This document shows positions 1 to 6,728 of a stretch of DNA of 11,489 nt, in pieces (the first letter of the stretch is position 1; each line of letters starts with the position of its first letter). Made by a program: the position numbers and the translations under genes. The stretch comes from Entamoeba invadens IP1 (lineage: Eukaryota; Evosea; Mastigamoebida; Endamoebidae): NCBI RefSeq assembly GCF_000330505.1, contig NW_004440409.1, positions 10,088-21,576 of the forward strand, written 5' to 3'. The notes under the pieces were generated by a model that saw nothing but the letters and a program-made list of their open reading frames with translations, was not told where the DNA came from and searched no databases.

Positions 1-938
1 CTTATTAATATTTTTTACTATTTCCAAATTATTTAACATTGTTTTATTTGTTTTTTTATATAATTTAATTATATCATAATGATACAATTTATTATACTAT
101 TGGTCTTTAGTTAAATTTATTTATTTCAAATATTGAAAATTAATTTAATCAGTTATAAATAGTTAAATAATAATTTGTTTGTAGTAAATTATTGTAGGTG
201 TTTATTTGTGACTTTCTTACTATTAATAATTAGTCGTTATCAATTTCTTATATAGTTTTAGATTTGTAAATATATGTTCAAAAATGTAATTGAATTGTTT
301 TATTAAATGTACTGATAAATAATATATTATTTATTACATTATATGATACATAAATTTATTATCGTGTGTTGGACATCAGTTAAGATATTGATAATTTTAT
401 AATATTACAATAATAAAATTGTCTACTTTGTTATTATCATGATTTATTATTTATAATGATTAACCAGTTGTTAATAGTTTAAAAACAACCTTTTTTCCAA
501 TTGTTTTATTAAAAAAGTCATGAAGCGATTTTTATTATAATTTGCCAAAAATATTTTCGTGAAAATTAATAATTTTTTCGAGGATATGCAATCAATTGTT
601 AAATTCAAAAAAAATCATAAAATACAAAATATAAAGTAAATATTCGATGGTGTTTGATTCCATCCATGTCCAACTTAATCTGTGTGTGGTTTTGACCAAT
701 CAAAAGTGGCCTACACGCCGATAGAATATAATGATTTCCCACATATTTGGCACTAAAACCCGCAAAAATAATGTCAATTGCATAATTGTTTTTATTTTAA
801 AAGAGTTAAGACTTGGCAATAAAAACTCTAAAAGAGAAAAATAATCAAACAAAAATAAATTCAAAAAATAAAAAAAAACAAAAAATGCTCCTCTCGAAAT
901 ATTGAACTTTAAATGATAATAAAAAATGCACCGATTTC
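1..938. other. A+T-rich stretch without a supportable gene
   Basis: I see no convincing coding region on either strand here. The only long open frame, on the minus strand at 700-993, is phenylalanine- and leucine-rich low-complexity translation of A+T-rich DNA and matches no family I know. A less A+T-rich patch at about 650-760 could be a decayed gene scrap (see the findings on a possible HSP70 N-terminal piece). The rest is runs of A and T with short palindromes expected from the composition. Confidence 0.6.
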
Positions 939-972
939 CACACCAATCACAAGCGTGCTTGTGATTGGTGTG
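939..972. repeat. 16-bp perfect inverted repeat with a 2-bp loop
   Basis: The arm CACACCAATCACAAGC (939-954) is followed by the two bases GT and then its exact reverse complement (957-972). The right arm is the very start of the recognisable HSP70 fragment, where it encodes the bases leading into the GVMT motif. The left arm is therefore an inverted copy of the first bases of that fragment. This looks like a fold-back scar at the truncated end of a DNA piece, for instance from microhomology-primed repair. It is unlikely by chance because both arms are far less A+T-rich than their surroundings. Confidence 0.9.
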
Positions 973-1094
973 ATGACAGAATTGATACCACAAAACTTAA
1001 CAATTTCAGCAAGGAAGTCACAAATGTTTTCGACACATGCAGACAACCAGCCTGGCGTGCTCATCCAAGTCTTTGGTAGTAAGGCATCTATGAC
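957..1094 (+). pseudogene. HSP70 fragment, first half (start of the substrate-binding domain)
   Basis: The plus-strand translation contains [19 protein letters not shown] and then [19 protein letters not shown], followed by SKASMT. This matches cytosolic HSP70 chaperones, whose consensus here is [24 protein letters not shown] and ERAMT, at about residue 400 of a protein of roughly 650. HSP70 binds exposed hydrophobic peptide segments in an ATP-driven cycle, and this segment belongs to the beta-sandwich that holds the peptide. Nothing upstream of the fold-back at 939-956 continues the protein in order. The reading frame runs straight into the left flank of the MULE at 1085-1094 and resumes beyond it at 5006. 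The fragment lacks a start codon, the preceding ATPase domain and a promoter, so it is a pseudogene. The family call is firm; the mechanism that brought it here is not visible. Confidence 0.88.
1085..1094 (+). repeat. Left target-site duplication of the MULE
   Basis: CATCTATGAC here matches CATTTATGAC at 5006-5015 in 9 of 10 positions, the one difference being C against T. Mutator-like elements duplicate 8 to 11 bp on insertion. The assignment is supported independently because deleting the element and one copy joins the HSP70 frame as ..SMT then [11 protein letters not shown], the spacing expected of the family. Confidence 0.85.
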
Positions 1095-1163
1095 GGGATG
1101 ACGACATTTTGCCAAACGATATTTTATTAAAAAATATTAAGAACTTTCTTAATTATTCTTTAA
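1095..1163 (+). repeat. MULE left terminal inverted repeat, outer part
   Basis: From 1102 (GACATTTTGCCAAACGA) to 1163 this is the reverse complement of 4935-4998 with a few substitutions and single-base length differences in A runs. The outermost bases agree poorly: left GGGATGAC against right AGAGGGT. The repeat is interrupted at 1160-1163 (TTAA) and resumes after the second TTAA at 1902-1905. Confidence 0.88.
1160..1163 (+). repeat. TTAA target site, left copy
   Basis: TTAA stands directly before the terminal sequence CACTTAAAAGG and is repeated at 1902-1905 directly after TTGAGTG. The undisturbed right MULE repeat has a single TTAA at the matching point (in the TTGTTAAAGAAT stretch near 4935-4946), so the second copy was created by the insertion. 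Confidence 0.85.
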
Positions 1164-1901
1164 CACTTAAAAGGTATATAAAATGCGTTTTGGGAAATGA
1201 TGTTCAAGAATAACAAAATTATTTAAAAATATAAATTTTTATAAAAATTTAAATAAAATAGTAAAAAACTTATGAAATTAAACTAGTCTTAACTTAAAAA
1301 ATTGAATGGCGGTTGATGTCAGAACGGACACTTTTTAGTCCGACCGATTTTACACGTCCAAATAATCCTGAATTTTGGTGCATTTGTTGCATTCTCCCCG
1401 TGAGTTATTATTCCCACAAATAGTTTTAATTTCAATTTATATAATTGCAACCTGTTGAGTCCATAAAGCCACATCAAAATGAGGCTTTTTTACTGTTGTT
1501 GTAAAATCACGACTCAAACTGTTAAATATTCTTTGTTTCACTTCAACCACAAATTATTCTTTTTTTACCCAAGACTGTGTCTAAATCAATACCATCCGAC
1601 ATGTCACCGAACGTGTCATCACATCGTAAAACCCTTTAGCAGCGTCAAAGAGTTCATTCATATTATCGTGGGCCTAGTGTTTTACATTCATTCCAAGGTT
1701 TTTCATTTTAAGGCCCAGTAGTTTTTATCTTAAACTAATTATTAAAATTTACCCACTTACCAGCTTTGGTTCTAGCTACTAATTAATGTCCCTATATTTT
1801 TATTTGAATATAGTGTATGTTGAAAATTAAAAGATTATTTTAGGTTCTATAAACAAAATAAAAATAACCGACAAAAATATGTCTTTTTTTACAATTGAGT
1901 G
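1164..1901 (-). mobile_element. piggyBac-like element (738 bp) inserted in the MULE left repeat
   Basis: Aligning the left MULE repeat with the intact right repeat shows exactly one extra block, flanked by TTAA on both sides, which fixes its ends to the base. The tips are imperfect inverted repeats: CACTTAAAAG at the left and, read inward from the right, CACTCAATTG (7 of 10 positions agree). A four-base TTAA duplication is typical of piggyBac, and TTAA followed by CACTT.. also occurs at the ends of the bat piggyBac element. Kolobok elements share the TTAA target and remain an alternative. The block is too short for a complete transposase and carries only a decayed minus-strand coding remnant, so it is either an internally deleted copy or a non-autonomous relative. 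Orientation follows that remnant. Confidence 0.75.
1330..1708 (-). pseudogene. Decayed coding remnant inside the TTAA element, possibly piggyBac-like transposase
   Basis: Reading the minus strand from about 1708 gives pieces that look protein-like but need several frame changes: MKNLGMNVKH, a stop, AHDNMNELFDAAKGFYDV, then in another frame DDTFGDMSDGIDLDTVLG, then VEVKQRIFNSLSRDF and KKPHFDVALWTQQ. After a further stop come GECNKCTKIQDYLD and, one frame over, TCKIGRTKKCPF. The acidic stretch and the final cysteine cluster (C-x2-C, then C-x8-C) recall the acidic N terminus and the C-terminal cysteine-rich domain of piggyBac transposases, and the order along the element would fit an internally deleted copy. 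I do not recognise any segment with confidence. The open plus-strand frame at 1479-1721 is cysteine- and histidine-rich shadow translation of the same DNA. What is seen is the set of short open pieces; the family assignment is inference. Confidence 0.35.
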
Positions 1902-1905
1902 TTAA
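1902..1905 (+). repeat. TTAA target site, right copy
   Basis: Second TTAA of the duplication. The MULE repeat resumes immediately after it with C and an A run, matching the reverse complement of the intact right repeat just inside its single TTAA. Confidence 0.85.
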
Positions 1906-2593
1906 CAAAAAAAATTTAAAAAATAATTCATTGTTGTATTTTTGTCAAGCTTTTATAAAAATATATTTTTGTCAACAATAAATAAATTGTAAATTGTATG
2001 AATAAATATATTTATATATTATTACAACTGTGTGTATTCTGTTTTTATTTTACGTTATTAAATCTTATTAAATAGAAATATTACTTGAACTAGTAACTTT
2101 GGTTATACATACAATATTTTGAGTATTTTTTAAAGCAACAAATAAAAATACACAACTTAACGTTCGTGTAAATTCACACATTGTATTATTGGAAAAGTCT
2201 CATAAGTATTATTTTTGTTTAAACAAAAATACTTGATTCAATTAACCAAACAATTTATAAACAATTGTTATCAAATTTATAAATAAAATAATATTTAATT
2301 AATTAATATATAATTTGATGATGTATTTTTCAAAAGTGAATTTGAAATGCAATTTGTTTAAATAACCATTTGTATTCAAAAATTTATTTTTAACATGTTT
2401 TATGTAAAAATATACCAAATTTAAAGTTCTTTATTGTGTTTATATGATGTCATTTGAATTAATTCAACTCTATTATAATCACTACAACCTGAATTATTAA
2501 AATTGAATTATCATTTTATTAACTTTTATTAACTTTATTTTATTAAAATATTTATAAAAATAAATTACTTAATTATTTTTTGTTTTTGTTTTT
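1906..2593 (+). repeat. MULE left terminal inverted repeat, inner part
   Basis: This is the reverse complement of 4249-4934. Every stretch I compared by eye between about 1928 and 2590 was identical, for example around TTGTCAAGC, AACGTTCGTG and ACTACAACCTGAATT. Differences were visible only in the A and T runs just inside the TTAA. The similarity stops sharply at 2593, where the left side reads CTACACT and the right side does not. The repeat contains a 20-bp perfect palindrome at 2211-2230. Confidence 0.92.
2211..2230. repeat. 20-bp palindrome in the MULE left repeat
   Basis: ATTTTTGTTTAAACAAAAAT is its own reverse complement. It is flanked by further partial symmetry (AAGTATT before, ACTT after). 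The same palindrome occurs in the right repeat at 4612-4631, as expected. It could be a binding site within the repeat or a composition effect; nothing else indicates a role. Confidence 0.7.
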
Positions 2594-2691
2594 CTACACT
2601 ATTTTTCAATTATTTGGATTACAAATCTTCTTTTTTGGCGTTTTTTCACTTATTATTTATTTCTTTGTATTTTGAATATCAATTATTTTAG

Positions 2692-4199
2692 TTAGATTTT
2701 TATTTTCAAGTCTTGTTTGTTGGATAAAGTCTTAATGTTTAAACATATCATTTTTGTTGAAGTGTTTATATCAACAACATTTTCATTGATACACTCTACA
2801 CATTTTTCTTTTGTAACATTTTCCGTCTCGTTTTGTTTACATTTTTCGATTTCGAAATAAACTTCATGAGTTAAGCCATCAAATAACAAACTTACCTTTT
2901 CTAGAAAACAATTTAATTTGATTTCACCACAATAATAAATTGTTGTTAAATTTTTAAGTGTATTATATTTTATTTCCACTTTACTGTTTGATTTTTTAAA
3001 ATGTCCGTTTTTTATGTTTTTTAAATTTTTATTAATGTCTTCTATCACTTCTCCAATTTTTTCAACGAACTTCCAGAAACCGGGTTTCACGAACTCAAGC
3101 CTCCTGGTGAGCGCGGCGTGGTAAGACTCACAATCATTATTAGTCCTCTTTTTCTCATAAATTGACACCACAATAAAATGGGAAACGCTCCATTTATCCA
3201 CACTTTTTCGAAGTATTCCACAACTATCCCAAATGAAGTTACATGAGAATACCACGGCTTTAAAATACCAACTGTTTGACTAATATCTTCTTCTTTCAAA
3301 AAGCACACGGACTCTAATATTTTCATAGCAGCTTTGAATTCCGTATTTAAAGAATACTCACATTTAAGACCAGCATTATTGATAAACTTTCGTATGGCTT
3401 GACGTTGATGAAAAAGGCATCCTTAGTGCTCTAGACCAAAAGTTTTGTATTTTCTTAAAACAGCGATAAGCGAATTTTCGAAGTCAGTCACAACAACAAC
3501 GTTTCTTCCAAAACAAGTATAATTTTCGTTGATTTCTTTTAGCAAGCATTCAATGGCATTAAAAAGTGTTTTATATGTATTTGAAGTTTTGTTTTTTAAC
3601 AAACAGTGAATTGCTAGAAATGTTTGGTTGTTTTGTAATTGACAATGCAGTGTATATAGCTGATAAAATTGTTTAGGGCAACTCCGGAAAGTCCCATCCA
3701 TAAACACTTCTTTGCATCTTGCTAACATTGTCATTTGTTCGCTATTCCCAAATATAAGTAATGCATTTTGCTCATCTTTGAATAATAAATTGAAGTCGTC
3801 AACACTTATTATAATATCATTATATGAATTTGGTATAACTTTGTAAACTTTGTTTCTTTGAACAAAGCGTTCTAATGTCGAGTGTGTTATTCCTATCGAA
3901 CCTCTTTTGTATTTTGTTATAACTGATTTCATTGTTATTTTTTTGTTGGTGAAGTTTGTAAGTCATTTTGATAAAATTTAAATGATTTTTTTGCGTAAAT
4001 TATGTTTTTTGTGAATGTGAGTTGTTGTTTTGCCATAATAATAACTTCCATCTGTGTTTTTTATTATAGTCACTTTACAATTTCAACAAGAGCAGCGAAA
4101 GTGTGTTTATTTTTTCTCTATGGCATGAAACAAATAACCATCATAAATAGGCAATTCTTTCCCTGTTTGCTTTTGATGCTCATTCTTGTTATTTATTAG
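2692..4199 (-). pseudogene. MULE transposase, inactivated by five stops and one frameshift
   Basis: In life this enzyme would cut and join the element ends. One continuous minus-strand frame runs from about 4199 to 3165. It starts with a FLYWCH-like zinc-finger region (LPIYDGYLFH, FRCSC, NCKV, HIHKKHN). The catalytic MULE core follows: VFMDGTFRSCP with the first Asp at 3696-3698, VVVVTDFEN with the second Asp at 3483-3485, and the CLFH (C-x2-H) motif at 3408-3419. A frameshift near 3163-3172 moves to the frame holding RTNNDCESYH, whose Glu at 3127-3129 is the third catalytic residue, then PGFWKFVEKI and a Lys/Glu/Asn-rich tail ending at 2692. In-frame stops lie at 4107-4109 (TAA), 4083-4085 (TGA), 3978-3980 (TAA), 3963-3965 (TGA) and 3423-3425 (TAA). 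I saw no in-frame upstream ATG before the right repeat. Family residues continue across each break, so the breaks are lesions and not introns. Confidence 0.9.
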
Positions 4200-4248
4200 T
4201 TTTGATGTTGTATTTATAATTAAAAAAACAAAATCAATAAAATAATAT

Positions 4249-5005
4249 AAAAACAAAAACAAAAAATAATTAAGTAATTTATTTTTATAAATATTTTAAT
4301 AAAATAAAGTTAATAAAAGTTAATAAAATGATAATTCAATTTTAATAATTCAGGTTGTAGTGATTATAATAGAGTTGAATTAATTCAAATGACATCATAT
4401 AAACACAATAAAGAACTTTAAATTTGGTATATTTTTACATAAAACATGTTAAAAATAAATTTTTGAATACAAATGGTTATTTAAACAAATTGCATTTCAA
4501 ATTCACTTTTGAAAAATACATCATCAAATTATATATTAATTAATTAAATATTATTTTATTTATAAATTTGATAACAATTGTTTATAAATTGTTTGGTTAA
4601 TTGAATCAAGTATTTTTGTTTAAACAAAAATAATACTTATGAGACTTTTCCAATAATACAATGTGTGAATTTACACGAACGTTAAGTTGTGTATTTTTAT
4701 TTGTTGCTTTAAAAAATACTCAAAATATTGTATGTATAACCAAAGTTACTAGTTCAAGTAATATTTCTATTTAATAAGATTTAATAACGTAAAATAAAAA
4801 CAGAATACACACAGTTGTAATAATATATAAATATATTTATTCATACAATTTACAATTTATTTATTGTTGACAAAAATATATTTTTATAAAAGCTTGACAA
4901 AAATACAACAATGAATTATTTTTAAAAATTTCTTTGTTAAAGAATAATTAAGAAAGTTCTTAATATTTTTTTGATAAAATGTCGTTTGGCAAAATGTCAC
5001 CCTCT
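4249..5005 (-). repeat. MULE right terminal inverted repeat (757 bp, uninterrupted)
   Basis: This is the intact partner of the left repeat. Once the TTAA element is removed, the left arm is also 757 bp long. Its outer tip reads, from outside inward, AGAGGGTGACATTTTGCCAAACGAC. It contains the palindrome at 4612-4631 and no gene of its own. Confidence 0.92.
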
Positions 5006-5015
5006 CATTTATGAC
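5006..5015 (+). repeat. Right target-site duplication of the MULE
   Basis: CATTTATGAC repeats the left flank CATCTATGAC with one difference. It directly precedes the resumed HSP70 sequence. Confidence 0.85.
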
Positions 5016-5243
5016 ATCACACTGCAACTTGCTTGGCAAGTTTGAGTTGTTTGGTATATTCTTAGCACCACGTAGTGTCTCACAAGTTGAAGTCACATTT
5101 GACACAAATGCAAATGTATTTCTGAATGTGTAGGCTGAAAACGAGACAACAGGAAAGAAGACTCTCAAAAAAATAGGTGGACAAAATGATTGCAGACTCA
5201 AAAAAGTTCAAGGCGGAAGACGACAATTTTTGAGGCTAAAAAT
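5006..5243 (+). pseudogene. HSP70 fragment, second half (substrate-binding domain, decayed)
   Basis: This continues the HSP70 piece that ends at 1094. In the plus frame it reads [17 protein letters not shown], then [18 protein letters not shown], matching the family pattern [36 protein letters not shown]. An in-frame TAG at 5131-5133 replaces a residue of the NVSA motif, followed by AENETTGKK (family D.STGK) and a looser match to ITNDKGRLSK around 5170-5200. A short deletion and frame change then give KFKAEDD at 5204-5224, matching the conserved K[YF]KAED, and after another frame change AKN at about 5235-5243. The open minus-strand frame at 4884-5201 is only the complement of this piece. It is a pseudogene with no function expected; recognition of the family is firm. 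Confidence 0.9.
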
Positions 5244-5276
5244 CGACACTCACCTTCTGCTACTGTGTAATAACAT

Positions 5277-5371
5277 AGTGAACGAGCAAATTTTTAATGT
5301 TATCAACAGATGACAATACAGCAATTGAGGTTGATGTACTTGAATTGTAAATTGACAAGAACCAATTCACA
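5277..5371 (+). pseudogene. HSP70 ATPase-domain scrap, out of order
   Basis: The plus strand gives SERA and, after a frame slip in the T run, LSTDDNTAIEVDVLEL, then a stop and ID. This resembles the HSP70 segment CERAKR.LSS..Q.SIEIDSLFEGID, which lies at about residues 265 to 300, upstream of the substrate-binding piece that precedes it here. If right, the protein order is reversed at this joint: C-terminal piece first, then N-terminal piece, both on the same strand. The match rests on about ten shared residues over 24 with one frameshift, so it is plausible but not secure. The alternative is random similarity in unrelated spacer. Confidence 0.55.
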
Positions 5372-5385
5372 CCAAAAGTTTATGT

Positions 5386-6420
5386 GTTTATATAAAAAAC
5401 AATGCATTGTTTTTATTTTAAACAATTAAACGATTAAAAATAATACACAATATTATTTTATGTTTACACTTGTCACTTTTTTTTCAATAAAAACAAAAAA
5501 ATACATTTTGTCATTTTTTGATTGTAAATTGTTTTACAAATTTCATTATTTTTTAGTTTTTAGCTTGAAATTAAAAAATGAAAAAATATACACATTAGGA
5601 AAACCATTTTCATGATTCCACACACCGATACAATTCTTACTGAAATTTTTTTCACATTGACTATAACAATCTTATAAATTTGGTGGATAGTTTTAAAAAA
5701 TAGTTTTGAACCGGTGATTTATATTATTTTAAAAAAATAAATCACTAGTTTAATTAATTGGTGATTTAATTTAATTAATTCAGTGTATTTAATTCGATTA
5801 TTATATTTTAAATCTTTCGTAAAAAGTATGATATAACCAAAGACCTGGACATACTTGCACTAGCCCATATAACAATTCTTAAAACAATAACATAAAAATT
5901 ATTATAAGTAAAAAAGAAAAAACTTATTATTTTTAAATGAAACTTCTTAACTTTAGAATGTCAAAACTAGATAAATCATATCAGTTTTTGTTGTTGTTTT
6001 TTGTTGAACAATTTTGATTTTTTTTTGTAAAACCAATATTTGATAATATTTAAATAAATAACCACTATTGAAACGGGCAATTTTTAAAAATTATTTGTTT
6101 ATTATTGACAAAATAATCATATATATTACCACTTATTTATTAAATACAATATTTTCCCGAAAAATAAACGGGATTATTCCGAAACTTTTCGTGTTAATAC
6201 AAAACACAATTGGTAATTCCAAAACACACGACAACACTTGAATATAAAGCTCCGACTAACTACAACTTAATAATTGGTTTTATACTAAGAAAAAATAATA
6301 ACATTGTCTTGATAATTAACATAAAACATGATAAAACATCATTTAGTGTTGATCATTTGATTAACAAATAGGTTAATAAAATAGTCACATCGGTTGAGAA
6401 AAATAACAAAAAAACAAATA
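5386..6420. other. A+T-rich spacer without a gene
   Basis: I found no coding signal. An imperfect hairpin lies at 5714-5745 (GTGATTTAT pairing with ATAAATCAC, 14-bp loop), next to another GGTGATTTAA. A less A+T-rich patch at 5840-5868 is one half of an inverted pair described separately. A second patch at about 6155-6260 (ACGGGATTATTCCGAAAC and nearby) shows no recognisable structure. TA at 6419-6420 is the target site of the pogo-like element. Confidence 0.6.
5839..5869 (+). repeat. Left member of a distant inverted pair
   Basis: AAAGACCTGGACATACTTGC and the next 11 bases match the reverse complement of 9851-9883 imperfectly over about 30 bp. The core GACATACTTGCAC (5848-5860) is a perfect 13-bp match to GTGCAAGTATGTC at 9861-9873. 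The pair lies about 4 kb apart and encloses the pogo-like element. It could be the terminal repeats of an older element or two opposed copies of an unrelated repeat. I saw no matching target duplication outside the two members. Confidence 0.6.
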
Positions 6421-6448
6421 CAGTCAAAGGCGTTTATTTGTCGGTTTT
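6421..6448 (+). repeat. pogo-like left terminal inverted repeat
   Basis: CAGTC-A-AAGG-C-G-T-TTATTTGTCGGTTTT pairs with the reverse complement of 8480-8507, which reads CAGTCTAAGGAGCTAATTTG and continues TCGGTTTC. About 23 of 28 positions agree. TA precedes it at 6419-6420. Confidence 0.9.
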
Positions 6449-6480
6449 ACGACACAAAAACAAGTTTATTTGTCAGTTTT
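6433..6480 (+). repeat. Two direct subterminal repeats, left end
   Basis: TTTATTTGTCGGTTTT (6433-6448) is repeated as TTTATTTGTCAGTTTT (6465-6480), one mismatch, start points 32 bp apart, about three helical turns. Related forms occur at the right end: CTATTTGTCGGTTA (8415-8428), GTTAACCAACAAATA on the opposite strand (8446-8460) and AAACCGACAAATT (8481-8493). Such repeats commonly bind the helix-turn-helix domains of the transposase; that role here is inference. Confidence 0.7.
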
Positions 6481-6728
6481 TATAGACTTTTTTGGAACAT
6501 TCCATTAAAAACTATTGGATGTTTAAAAAATATTTTTTTGGTTTTCAAATATTGATTATATAATAAGTGAAATAAAAATGATAAAATTGTTTTTTTTACC
6601 AATTATAATCAATCATAAAACAAAAAATTGACATAAATTACCATATATAAAATAGTGCCGTTTTACTGAAAAGATTTATGTAAAAAAATGTTTATATTAA
6701 ACTGATACATACCATCTTGTATATTGTA

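Larger units (their letters stand above)
1095..5005 (-). mobile_element. Mutator-like DNA transposon (MULE), 3911 bp including a nested insertion
   Basis: The element is bounded by a 10-bp target duplication and has 757-bp terminal inverted repeats: left 1095-1163 plus 1906-2593, right 4249-5005. It holds one minus-strand transposase pseudogene between the repeats. Without the 742 bp added by the nested TTAA element, the original length is about 3.17 kb. Long inverted repeats, 9 to 11 bp duplications and a DDE transposase with a CxxH motif are the marks of the Mutator superfamily. MULEs of this general kind are known from Entamoeba, Trichomonas and insects, including the subgroup called Phantom; I cannot assign the subgroup from sequence alone. 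Insertion was into an HSP70 fragment, so it probably disrupted nothing functional. The copy cannot encode a working transposase. Confidence 0.9.

Noticed and set aside
909..1115. Minus-strand open frame of 68 codons
   Set aside because: It is the antisense shadow of the HSP70 fragment at 957-1094 and of the fold-back.
3423..4109. Alternative genetic code (stops read as Gln or Trp) to explain the in-frame TAA and TGA codons of the MULE gene
   Set aside because: The same gene also has a frameshift, the last segment ends normally at a TAA-type stop, and the pogo-like and HSP70 pieces are plainly broken. Pseudogene decay explains everything without a new code.
4002..4199. Plus-strand open frame of 65 codons
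   Set aside because: It is the complement of the MULE zinc-finger region, whose minus-strand reading shows family residues.
1906..5005. Long terminal repeats of a retrotransposon
   Set aside because: The two long repeats are inverted, not direct, and the gene between them is a DDE transposase with MULE motifs; no reverse transcriptase or integrase is present.
4884..5201. Minus-strand open frame of 105 codons
   Set aside because: It overlaps the right MULE repeat and the complement of the HSP70 fragment; the plus-strand reading is the one with a family match.
957..5243. A MULE that captured HSP70 sequence (Pack-MULE)
   Set aside because: The HSP70 sequence lies outside the target duplication on both sides and reads through when the element is removed, so the element landed in HSP70 sequence and did not capture it.
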